Source of the DNA: JARYLZ01 sp964388275
GTDB taxonomy: Bacteria; Bacteroidota; Ignavibacteria; SZUA-365
Direction of reading: 5' to 3'
Assembly: GCA_964388275.1 (NCBI GenBank)
Contig: CAYLZD010000029.1
Span: forward strand, 1-54,220
DNA length: 54,220 nucleotides
Each line of letters starts with the position of its first letter. The first letter of the stretch is position 1. Below are positions 8,734 through 17,800 of the stretch, in pieces. Position numbers and translations under genes: made by a program. The notes under the pieces are model-generated. The model was not told where the DNA came from, ran no database searches, and was given only the letters and a program-made list of their open reading frames with translations.

Positions 8734-11037
8734 ATGAAGCGTTCCCGCTATTTGATTGCTCCGCTGCTCGTGCTCTGCACGTCCGCGGCGCTGACCGGCA
8801 TTGCCGGTTTCACGCTCGATGATTTCTTCCTTCCCGGCAGCCAGCCGGGCCAGTCCGGCAATCTCGAAACCCCGGACAAATGCGACAACTGCCACGGCGG
8901 CTACGACATCAAAGCGGAGCCCGCTTTCAACTGGCGGGGCAACATGATGGCACAGGCGGCGCGCGATCCGTTCTTCTATGCCTGCATGACGATAGCGAAC
9001 CAGGACGCCCCGTTCTCGGGCGACCTGTGCATACGCTGCCATTCGCCCGCGGGCTGGCTGGAAGGGCGTTCCACGCCGACAGACGGCAGCGCGCTGAATC
9101 TCAACGACAGGCAGGGAGTGCAGTGCGATTTCTGCCACAAACTCGTGAAACCGACTCCGCTCAACACCAACCCGTATCCCGGAGACGCGGCCTACCTTTC
9201 CATGGGAACCTACGCGCAGGATCAATCTTACCTCGCCAATCTGTCGATCATACCTACTCATTCGGCGAACGGCATGTACATCTGCGACGCGAACAACGCC
9301 AAGCGCGGCCCTTACACAAATCCCGTCGCCAAGCATCAGTTTTTTTATTCTCCGTACCACAAGGATGCCGCATTGTGCGGGACCTGCCATGATGTAAGCA
9401 ATCCCGCTTTCGAGAAAGCGGGCGAGGATCCAAGCAATCCGAACAGCTATCTATACGTTCCGAACGCGTTGAACACGCCCAGCCCGTCGTTCAGCCCCTA
9501 CGACATGTTCCCGGTCGAAAGGACGTTCAGCGAGTGGACGAAGAGTTCATTCAATACACCGGCCGGCGTGAGCGGAACGAAGTTCGGAGGCAACAAGACG
9601 TCGGTTTCCACCTGCCAGGATTGCCACATGCGCGACATCACCGGCAAGGGTTGCAACAAGGCCGGAGTCCCCGTGCGCAACGATCTCGCTCTGCACGACA
9701 TGACGGGAGGCAACACGTGGGTGCCTGACATACTTCCGGCTTTCTTCCCCGGCGAGACCAACGCGCAAGCGCTCGCGGCGGGCAAGCAGCGCGCCGCCGA
9801 AATGCTCGCATTGGCCGCCGACCTGCAAGTTACAGGTGAGATCCCGAACATATCCGTCAAGATAACGAACAACACCGGCCACAAACTCCCGTCAGGCTAT
9901 CCGGAGGGCCGCCGGATCTGGATCAACGTGAAAGCGTTCGACGCCGGCAACAACTTGTTGAGTGAATTCGGCGCCTATGATTATTCCACCGCCGTTCTCA
10001 CGACTTCGAACACGAAGGTCTACGAAGTCAAGCTCGGTATGTCCGAACAAGTGGCAGCCCTCGCCAACGCCTCCAACTACGCGGACGGCAGTTCTTTCCA
10101 TTTCGTCCTCAACAACGTGGTCGTCAAGGACAACCGCATCCCGCCGCTCGGTTTCACCAACGCCAATTTCAAGGCGATTCAGTCCCCGCCGGTGAAATAT
10201 TCTTACGCTGATGGACAGAACTGGGACGTGACGGATTACACGCTCCCCGTCGGAACCGCTTCGTACGTCGTCAGTCTCATGTACCAGACGGTTTCCAAGG
10301 AGTACATGGATTTCCTCAGGGATGAGAACAAAACGAACACATACGGTCAGCAGGTCCACAACGCATGGAGCGCCTCCGGAATGTCCGCGCCGGTTCTGAT
10401 GACGTCGTACCGCTACGGCGCGCCGATTGCGGATACCGAGCCTCCCACCACACCGACCGGCCTGACCGCTACGGCGCCGAAATTCAACATCGTGAACCTG
10501 AGCTGGAATCCTTCCACCGACAACGTCGCCGTAACGGGATACAGGGTTTACCGAGCGGATAAGGGCGGCTCGCCGATTGCAACGGTCACGACCACGACCT
10601 ATTCCGATGCCACCGTAAGCCAGACTACAAGTTACACCTACTCCGTGGAAGCCTTCGATGCCGCTTTCAATGCTTCAGGCAAGTCATCGGTGACAGTTGC
10701 AACACCAGTCAAGTCCGGGAAGACGAAGAAAGAGGCCTCGCTGTTCACGAGTGCGGGGACTCCGATACTCTCTCTTTCCCCGAATCCTCTGCGCTACGCG
10801 GGCTCGGCCGTCTGCGCTCTTTCTGAAGCGGGAGACATTCAGCTGGATATCATCGACGCGCGCGGCGCCCTGATCGTCGGCATCGAGCGTAAAGGCCTGA
10901 ACTCCGGACTGCACTCGCTGCCGGTAGATCTGAGCCGGCAGCCTGCAGGCACGTACTTCTTCCGCCTGCGCATCACGCCGGCCGGCTCTTCCCGGCCGCC
11001 GGTCACGACCACCATAAAGGGAGTCCTGCTGCGCTGA
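8734..11037 (+). CDS. secreted pentaheme cytochrome c with FnIII and T9SS sorting domain
   Basis: 767 residues from the ATG at 8734, which has GAGGAGG six bases upstream; the longer frame from 8719 is less likely. A signal peptide is followed by five CxxCH heme-binding motifs at about residues 50, 99, 131, 215 and 294 (CDNCH, CIRCH, CDFCH, CGTCH, CQDCH). A beta-rich region comes next, then a fibronectin type III domain (about 565-660, PPTTPTGLTATAP to YSVEAFDAAFNASG), and finally a T9SS sorting domain (LSLSPNPLRYAG to IKGVLLR). The family with NMMAQAARDPFFYA and SGDLCIRCHSPAGWL is widespread in environmental FCB bacteria, probably in extracellular electron transfer or oxidation of small compounds; its substrate is not known. 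T9SS export should put it outside the outer membrane. A terminator follows. Confidence 0.9.
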   Translation: MKRSRYLIAPLLVLCTSAALTGIAGFTLDDFFLPGSQPGQSGNLETPDKCDNCHGGYDIKAEPAFNWRGNMMAQAARDPFFYACMTIANQDAPFSGDLCIRCHSPAGWLEGRSTPTDGSALNLNDRQGVQCDFCHKLVKPTPLNTNPYPGDAAYLSMGTYAQDQSYLANLSIIPTHSANGMYICDANNAKRGPYTNPVAKHQFFYSPYHKDAALCGTCHDVSNPAFEKAGEDPSNPNSYLYVPNALNTPSPSFSPYDMFPVERTFSEWTKSSFNTPAGVSGTKFGGNKTSVSTCQDCHMRDITGKGCNKAGVPVRNDLALHDMTGGNTWVPDILPAFFPGETNAQALAAGKQRAAEMLALAADLQVTGEIPNISVKITNNTGHKLPSGYPEGRRIWINVKAFDAGNNLLSEFGAYDYSTAVLTTSNTKVYEVKLGMSEQVAALANASNYADGSSFHFVLNNVVVKDNRIPPLGFTNANFKAIQSPPVKYSYADGQNWDVTDYTLPVGTASYVVSLMYQTVSKEYMDFLRDENKTNTYGQQVHNAWSASGMSAPVLMTSYRYGAPIADTEPPTTPTGLTATAPKFNIVNLSWNPSTDNVAVTGYRVYRADKGGSPIATVTTTTYSDATVSQTTSYTYSVEAFDAAFNASGKSSVTVATPVKSGKTKKEASLFTSAGTPILSLSPNPLRYAGSAVCALSEAGDIQLDIIDARGALIVGIERKGLNSGLHSLPVDLSRQPAGTYFFRLRITPAGSSRPPVTTTIKGVLLR

Positions 11038-11060
11038 CGAAACCCGACGCATGAACATTC

Positions 11061-11100
11061 ACGGCCGGTCTTGTGGAACACGGACCGGCCGTTTCTGTTT
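11061..11100 (+). terminator. intrinsic terminator after the cytochrome gene
   Basis: A perfect 10-bp stem (ACGGCCGGTC / GACCGGCCGT) with a 12-base loop is followed by TTCTGTTT. It lies 24 bases after the cytochrome stop. Confidence 0.8.
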
Positions 11101-11409
11101 CGCGGCAATCCGCAGCAATTGAGAGTGTTCGCAGAACGCGCAAGAAACGTCCACTACCTCGCGATATTCCAGATCCATGAACAATCCCCCCGGCTGATGA
11201 TAGAGAACAGAGAGCGCTTCATGACATGCTCCATGTTTCAAGGCACAGGCCGGTCTGCTCAGCCGAGTTCTTCTGGATCCGCGTTGATAAAAAACGGTTG
11301 TTGCGGCCTGTTGAACTCCCGTCAGTTCGATGCAGGCCCGATCGAACGGATGAATACTGCGCTGCCATGCTCGAAACCGTCAATAAGCGGACGAGCGGCG
11401 CCGTCGTTC
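11101..11409. other. gap between cytochrome terminator and PPR gene
   Basis: About 310 bases. A minus-strand frame is open for roughly 105 codons, with several Cys and His, but it has no ATG start, no Shine-Dalgarno and no recognisable family. I do not call a gene here. Confidence 0.3.
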
Positions 11410-12189
11410 CTATCTGCCGAGCCTTTTCGCCGCGAGCTGCCTGTCCCAACTGTTGTTCGTCCGAATGCTCTCATTCTTCAACAGGCGCTCCACTTCATTT
11501 ATATCATTCCGGTTTCGCGCCTTTTTCAGTAAAGTAATGAATGTGTTTATTGTCGGCTGGATCGAGCGGGCCTTAATATCGTTGAAATATTTTAAAGCTT
11601 GTCCGTAGTCGGCGGACAGGGAAATCAGCGTATTATATGTCACCAGATTGAATTCTATTCCGCGCCTTTCCATCGTTTCAAGTATTTCCATTCTTTGTTC
11701 CCCGGTTATCGTCAAACTTAATAATGTGTTGAATGTCTGCGTATTCGGTAATATGTTATATTTATTCAAGGTCTTTAAAATATTCCTGCCCTGCTCGAAG
11801 GACGAGCATTTCGAGATGAGTCCGTTCAGTGTGTATATGTTCGGCTTGAGTCCGCGGTCGAAAATACGGTTAAAGTATGAATAAGCGGTCGCCAGGTCCG
11901 GTGATAGCGAGATGAGGATGTTGAATGTGGTTGTCGTCAGCGGAGCGCTATCGGCGCGGTACCTCCTAATGACCATATCCGCCTGCTCGAGAGTGGAGCA
12001 GAGCTGGATATGGGCGTTGATAATGTCTGAATTCGGTTTCACATAGTTGTCCCCATAATCGTCCTTCATTTTCTGCGCGATGGCCAGCGCCTGTTCAACG
12101 CCGAGCGAATGCTGCTTGACTCGTTCCTTCAAATCGAGCAGTTCCCGTCGCCAATGTTTTGCCGGATTATCCGTTGTTGAATCTGTCAT
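11410..12189 (-). CDS. pentatricopeptide repeat (PPR) protein
   Basis: 259 residues from the ATG at 12189 (MTDSTTDN); the frame is open to 12258. After a charged helical N-terminus there are about six tandem repeats of 31-32 residues (about residues 54-245). Four of them are exactly 32 long, with the PPR signature T-F/Y-N-x-L-I-S followed by a second helix and P-N or P-T (for example VTYNTLISLS, LKPN, ILPN). PPR proteins bind single-stranded RNA, one base per repeat, and are overwhelmingly found in eukaryotic organelles; bacterial ones are few. The fifth residue is Asn in every clear repeat and the last is Asn or Thr, which in the plant code would favour pyrimidines (inference). No signal peptide or effector domain is seen. 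The gene is AT-richer than its neighbours and lies in an accessory patch. Confidence 0.75.
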   Translation of the reverse strand: MTDSTTDNPAKHWRRELLDLKERVKQHSLGVEQALAIAQKMKDDYGDNYVKPNSDIINAHIQLCSTLEQADMVIRRYRADSAPLTTTTFNILISLSPDLATAYSYFNRIFDRGLKPNIYTLNGLISKCSSFEQGRNILKTLNKYNILPNTQTFNTLLSLTITGEQRMEILETMERRGIEFNLVTYNTLISLSADYGQALKYFNDIKARSIQPTINTFITLLKKARNRNDINEVERLLKNESIRTNNSWDRQLAAKRLGR

Positions 12190-12659
12190 TTTGTTGTGCA
12201 GTGGTAGGGTTCGGGCGCCGATGTGCCGGCGTTTTGCGATGACGGGGATTTTCAGCACCCGGTCTCATCAGAGGCGCAAGGCTTGGTTTCAGCGCTTCAC
12301 TGTCATGGAAGTGCGAAGCCCCCGCTTCGGCAACACGGCCGTTGCGGGCCCGTATTTCGTTGTTAATCAATGCCTGTAAATTTAAATTTGTGAATTGCCA
12401 TATCGATTATAATCGGGCTTCTTTGCGCCTTTAGTTTACCGCCCCCGCGTGTTGCAGGTCTTGATGAAGGATAAATGCCGTTTTCATAATTCCCACGCTC
12501 TCTCACAATTCTGTATTAATTAATCGCTCATTGAATCGTTCCATGTGCATCCCCTGGCTTTTCGCAGCTATGCGAAGTCGCCCGCCGCGCAGGGCAATTC
12601 GGGTGAAGAGAGGCGGAACCGCATAACCGATGTCGTGTGATGTGCCCGGGGGCCTTCTG
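12190..12659. other. gap between PPR gene and dehydrogenase gene
   Basis: About 470 bases without a supportable gene. The minus-strand part next to the PPR ATG is GC-rich. The segment around 12370-12560 is AT-rich and would hold the PPR promoter, but I cannot point to a convincing -33/-7 pair. No repeats or RNA genes were noticed. Confidence 0.35.
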
Positions 12660-13634
12660 TTAACATATTTTCATGACCACATTTCCCTGTTTATGTCCGG
12701 CTTCAACGTATCTGTGAGCTTCTGCTATGTCATTCATGGAGTATTCTCTGTCAATAATAGTTTTTAGTCGGTTACGAACAATCAATTCTGAAAGATATTG
12801 CAGGTTTTCAATTTTTTCAACTACCGGTTTCATGCCGGCGGCCACAAATAACGCTCTTCTGCCCTTTACTTTTGATTGAAGCAATTCTTTTATTAATACG
12901 GCCGGCGTTGGGAATGTTGTTAAATAAATGCCATTATCACTCAGCGCGTTTTTGCATTGAGATAATGACTTTTTGGCTACAGTATCGAATATGATGTCAT
13001 ATCTTTCGTTTTCTTGCGTAAAATCACTTTTAGTATAGTCGATAACTCTTTTTGCCCCCAAGGATTTAACCATTTCCATATTCCGTGTGCTGCAGACACC
13101 GGTTACTTCGGCGCCGTGAATAAGGGCTATTTGAATTGCGGCGGTACCGACAGAACCGGATGCGCCATAAATCAGTATCTTTTGTTTGCTGCCGACATTC
13201 CCTTTATCCCGAAGGAACACAAGCGCAGTGTGCCCACCATCTACAATACCCGCAGCCGCTTCATATGTAATATTTTCCGGCATATTGATTATCGCAGAAT
13301 CATCAGGTAAGCATTTGTATTCGGCATGTGCGCCTAAAGTATCCGTTGAATAGCCGAAAACACGTTCACCAATATTGAACCTTTTAACACTTTCACCTTT
13401 TTCAACAATCTCACCCGCCAGAACATCTCCTGGAATGGAGTGTTTGGGCCTTAATAGGCCTGTGAAAAGCCTTGAAATGAGAGGTTTGCCTTTTCTAAAA
13501 ACCGGATCAGTATGGTTAATACCTGCGGCATGTATTTTGATTAAAACCTCATTGTCATTTGGCGTTGGTGTCGGCACTTCTTGAACACGAAGAACGTCAG
13601 GACCGCCATATTTTGTAACTATAATCGCTTTCAT
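12660..13634 (-). CDS. zinc-independent alcohol dehydrogenase / quinone oxidoreductase family (MDR)
   Basis: 324 residues from the ATG at 13634. The N-terminal half is the GroES-like fold (VLIKIHAAGINHTDPVFRKG, PGDVLAGEIVEKG). The C-terminal half is a Rossmann domain with the nucleotide-binding motif YGASGSVGTAAIQIA near residue 150. The Cys/His ligands of zinc alcohol dehydrogenases are absent, so it belongs to the NAD(P)H:quinone reductase-like branch, which reduces quinones or enone/aldehyde substrates. The length is normal. Base composition is clearly more AT-rich than the flanking genes and the codon choice differs (many AAA, ATT, AAT codons), so recent transfer is likely. It lies directly beside a decayed integrase. 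The physiological substrate is unknown. Confidence 0.85.
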   Translation of the reverse strand: MKAIIVTKYGGPDVLRVQEVPTPTPNDNEVLIKIHAAGINHTDPVFRKGKPLISRLFTGLLRPKHSIPGDVLAGEIVEKGESVKRFNIGERVFGYSTDTLGAHAEYKCLPDDSAIINMPENITYEAAAGIVDGGHTALVFLRDKGNVGSKQKILIYGASGSVGTAAIQIALIHGAEVTGVCSTRNMEMVKSLGAKRVIDYTKSDFTQENERYDIIFDTVAKKSLSQCKNALSDNGIYLTTFPTPAVLIKELLQSKVKGRRALFVAAGMKPVVEKIENLQYLSELIVRNRLKTIIDREYSMNDIAEAHRYVEAGHKQGNVVMKIC

Positions 13635-13764
13635 ATGATTTGAACTTGTAATTTAGATTTGCTCCGAGCATTTCAAAAAAGTCATGTCTCCCGAAAGGCA
13701 TCTATTACCGATTTGTGTGTGAAAAAAGGATTGCGGATATGCGGAAAAGCGGTCGGCTTCCGGT

Positions 13765-14390
13765 ATGAGGGAAAAAATTATTCAAATCGAGAATCAGCAT
13801 CCGCCGGGACGCGAACATCCAATGCTGCCTGTGCTTTTCCGAGCCGAGGTGAAGACAATATTCGAAAAGCATTGGAAGAAGGAAAATTTTGAGATCCCGG
13901 CGACGATTCATTCGGACGGATCGCGAGTGAGCGAGCTGGTAGGCCTGAGGATTCGAGACAAGGATACGTCGCGGATGATCAGCACTGAGTGAAGGGGCAA
14001 GGGAAAACGGAAAGGGCGGTGATTCGGTCGGAACGGCTGCCGGCTCCGTCGCGGGAGCGATTGGAGGCATGCCGGCCGAAGGAAGCGCTGTTCGAGGAGC
14101 GGCCTGGCGGTCAGTACTACGAGCGATCCGCGCAGACGATCCTTGAAAGCGCGCTCGCGATGGCCAAGATCCGGAAACCTGGGGTAGTACGCGCACTGCA
14201 TTACTGCTTCGCCGCGCGTCTGCTGAAAAACGGCACGGTCATATGATTCATTAGGGAATTCCTTTCTCATCGATCCGTGAAGAATACGCGAATCTATACC
14301 GATGCAAGGGATTTATCAAAGCGGAAGTTGTTTCGCCGCTGGACTTATTGGAAAGAGCATTATTCGACGAGCACGGCAACGATGACGACG
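13765..14390 (+). pseudogene. decayed tyrosine recombinase (phage/XerD-like integrase)
   Basis: The relic is read in pieces. Frame one (13765-13992) has LPVLFRAEVKTIFEK and the box-I region SRVSELVGLRIRD, then TGA. A second frame (from about 13990) gives GQGKTERAVIRSERL, RPKEALFEERPGG and KIRKP, followed by RALHYCFAARLLKNG, which corresponds to the HTLRHSFATHLLENG box with the key His and Arg lost. A TGA at 14244-14246 (position of an expected Arg, consistent with CGA to TGA) is followed in frame by FLSHRSVKNTRIYT, which keeps the box-II His and the catalytic Tyr. Another shift then leads to VVSPLDLLE, the usual end of such integrases. Several independent lesions make it a true pseudogene. 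It probably inserted or accompanied the neighbouring AT-rich genes. Confidence 0.75.
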
Positions 14391-14846
14391 GCAGGACCGG
14401 AGCATCGGCGTGGACAGCGGGATACTGCGGAAAGCAACGTTCATGAGCCGCAGACGCGGGAAACTCGGGACCTCCGGGCCCGTCCTCATATCACGATCAC
14501 TCGCCGAAATATCGGATCAACCCGAAAATGATATTGACAATGTCCTAAATAGGTCGTAGATTTGATTATCAGCAATTGAAAAGCACCTGTCAAGCAGAAG
14601 CAATTTGACGATATTGACGGCCCGCCTGAGCGGTGGCGCGATTGAGCAGTCTCGAGATCGCGGCATAATGCGGTGACCGCGGCCTTTCTCGGGGATCCGG
14701 GCAGACGTCAACCGATGCGCCGGACAGCCTCCGGCTTCTCGAAGGCCGCGTTGAACCGGATTCCGGACCTTGCGGGGCATAATGCATTCATACGGCGGCC
14801 GTTAAAACACGATCTCATTCATCCCAAAAATGCAGGGAATCAAACA
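14391..14846 (+). other. gap with long leader of the DUF11 surface protein gene
   Basis: About 456 bases between the integrase relic and the next ATG. It holds a clear promoter at 14534-14564. The following 280 bases would be a long 5' leader; it is open in the frame of the gene from 14673 but that stretch has no signal-peptide character. I see no known riboswitch in it. Confidence 0.4.
14534..14564 (+). promoter_or_regulatory. promoter TTGACA-17-TAGATTTG
   Basis: TTGACA (14534-14539) and TAGATTTG (14557-14564) are separated by 17 bases. The second element matches the Bacteroidota TAnnTTTG -7 box exactly. It should drive the giant surface-protein gene at 14847. Confidence 0.6.
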
Positions 14847-17800
14847 ATGAAATACAAGATACCGGGCATGGCGCCGATGCTGTTGATTCTGTCGATCGGC
14901 CTTTTTCCGTCCAACTCCTCCGGGCAATCCTACGTCAGCGAGATCAATACGAATGGATTCACTCTGAAGAAAGTCGTCAGCGACACAGTGATAGCGACCG
15001 GCCAGACGTTTTCCTACACTGTGTATTTCTCGTTTCCGGCGGGCGCTACCAACATCACGATAACCGATGTTCTTCCGCCGGGATTGGTGTATCATGCTAT
15101 AGCCGTCACATCGCCATGCGGAACTCCCGCCATATCCACTCCGCCGGCCGGCACTAACGGCACTGTCTCACTGCAATGGCCCGCCGCCCCTGCCGGTTGC
15201 TCGGGATCCTTCGTCATAACCGTGAGTTTCCCGAACGGAATAACCTGCGACGGCGCGACCGCGCGAAACCGCGCATGCCTTGCCGCCGATCTCGGCGGAC
15301 AGAAAGTGGACGCCTGTACCGGTTTCGTGAACACCCGGGCCCTGGCCACCGATCCCTGGGGCATAGGAAAGTGGGCTCTCGGCGTCGGCAATCAGGCGGG
15401 ACCCTGTCCGAACATAACAGCGGATTCGGTGGTCTCTTATCAGATTTGTGTCTGGAAGAACGTCGGCACGACCGGACAGCTGAATCTCGAAAACAGCGTC
15501 GTGTACGACACCCTGCCGCCGGGCGCGGTTCTGATAAGCTCCACCTGCGGTATGACGCAGTCCGGCAGCGTGCTGACGTGGAACATCGGCTCGTTATCCG
15601 CCCTCCCAATGTATAACACCCAATGCTGCAGTTTCCAGGTTCTGTACCCGCGTTCGATCTTCCCTTCGGGAAGCCAGATTTCCAACGGCGCTACCCTGCA
15701 CGGGACGCTCGGGAGCCTTAACGCGCCTTGCGGGCAGGCGAAGCACGCATCCAACCAGACATGCGTGGAGATAAAGCCGGTGACGAAAACCAACATCGGC
15801 AAATACGCTTTCACGAACGGACAGCCGGGCTGCTCTGGCAAATACCAGATCTGGGTATGCAACAACGGCAGCGTCCCGATAACTTCTCTCACCATCACCG
15901 ACACCATACCGTCTACGCTTCTTTCACCCGCGCTCGGCTTCGTCTCGCCTGGATTGAGCGCTGGGATAAGCGGCAACATTGTGACGGCGACGCTAACGGG
16001 CACGCTGGCGCCGACACAATGCCTCATACTCGAAGTGAATTTCACGATTTCCCCGTCCGCTCTGGTGGGATCCACGATTAACAACTGCGCATGGGTGTCC
16101 GTCCCCGGATTGCCGCCTTCGCAGGCCTGTGCCGCCTTTACCGTTATCGCGCCGGCGCCCAAGCCGTGCCTCTGGAAGGAAGTATGCGGCAAGCAGGTCT
16201 CGTACAAGCCCGGCGACACTCTCCGCTACAGGCTGCGTGTCCAAAACATCGGCGGCCAGCCCATCACGGGCGCGAGCGTGACGGACTTGCTGAATCCCAA
16301 CCTCATCTACATCGGCAACCCGTCATACTATTCGGGAACCGCGTGGAATGCGCCCTGCCAGAGCATATCGAACTGGACGGGCGTGGGCTTCAGTCAAAGC
16401 GGGAACGCGTTGACTTTCACGCTTCCAACTATTCCGGCGAGCTGCCAGAATATCTTCTACAGTAATTGCGGCATGTATGGAACTCCCGGCGTGCCGTATT
16501 ACTTCATCGAGTTCGACGTGAAAATCGCCGACACAAGCTCGCTCGGGAACATCCCGAACCAGTTCGGCATGGCAGGCGGCAACCTGTCCGGCACGACGTC
16601 CTCCAACATCGATTACGTAAACGTCGTAGGCACGGCCGGCTTCACGCTCGACAAGGGCGTGGCGAAGGACACCAGCAACTGGTCGTCGTCCGCGACAACC
16701 GCCCCTTCGTCGAACGTCAATTTCCGGCTGCGCTTCAACGTGGCGCCGGGCAGCGTCGGATTGCGGCACGTAACCTTCGCCGATCTCCTGCCGCGTGACA
16801 ACGGAACGAACGACCAGCTCATACTCGGTCCTTGTTCTCCCCGCGGCAGCGTTTTCGATCTTTCATTTTCAGCGCCGATACTCACCGCGCCGCCGGCATC
16901 CGGCTACAACAATCCGCTGAGTTTCGCGAGGGTAAACAATTTCCTGCCCGTCGGCGCTCCAGGCGCCATGTTCGCGGGCGGCTGCGGGAGCGCGGGAAGC
17001 TGGGCTCCGGGGATCGCCGCAGGCAACAAAAACCTGGGGTATTATTTCGGCGCGACTCCGCTTCCGGCCGGGTCTTCCGCTACGGCCGTGTTCAGCGCCG
17101 CGGTGCCGGGCGCAGCCGCTTCACAGGACGTCGCGTGCAACACTTTCGCCGCAAACGCGGCCGTCCGGCATCTGATCAACAGCTCTATCGTCAGCGATCA
17201 AAAAATCGGTGAGCTGGAATCGGGAGCGGCCTGCGTGACCGTCGAAAAGGACAGCATCACCTGCATACGGGTCCAACCTCAATCCATACAAACGTCCGGA
17301 CTCGACAGCGCGGGGAACTGCACATACACGATAGCCATCTCCGTCACAAATCCCGCCGCCTCGCCTATGCCGGCTTGGTTCAGTTCGTTGCAGGGGACTG
17401 TAACGCCTGCCTCGGTTACATTCCCGTCAGGCACAAGCGCGCAGACGCTGACTTTCACCGACATCCCACCCGGCGACTCGTTTATCTGCATCCGTTTCGG
17501 CGTGCTCGATGCGACTGGAGCGCCCGCGCTCTGCGACAGCGTCTGTTTCGATCTCCCGCCCTGCTCGCCGGATCCTTGCGATTCGATCTCCATCAAGTTC
17601 GGCGCCGTTACGACAGCGGGCGCCGACGTCAACGGCAACTGCAACTACACGGTTTCAATCTCAGCAACGAACAGCGGAAGCACTCCCATCCCGGTCTGGT
17701 TCGATTCCTTTGCCGGAACGGTATCGCCGGCTTCCATCGCGCTGCCGGTCGGTAGCAGCACGCAGACGCTCACGTTCACCGATACGCCGCCGCAGAACAC

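Noticed and set aside
11071..11532. 153-codon plus-strand frame in the gap before the PPR gene
   Set aside because: It overlaps the cytochrome terminator and the PPR gene, has no Shine-Dalgarno and no recognisable domain.
12190..12370. small minus-strand gene upstream of the PPR gene
   Set aside because: The frame is short, Arg/Pro/His-rich and has no start signal; composition effect.
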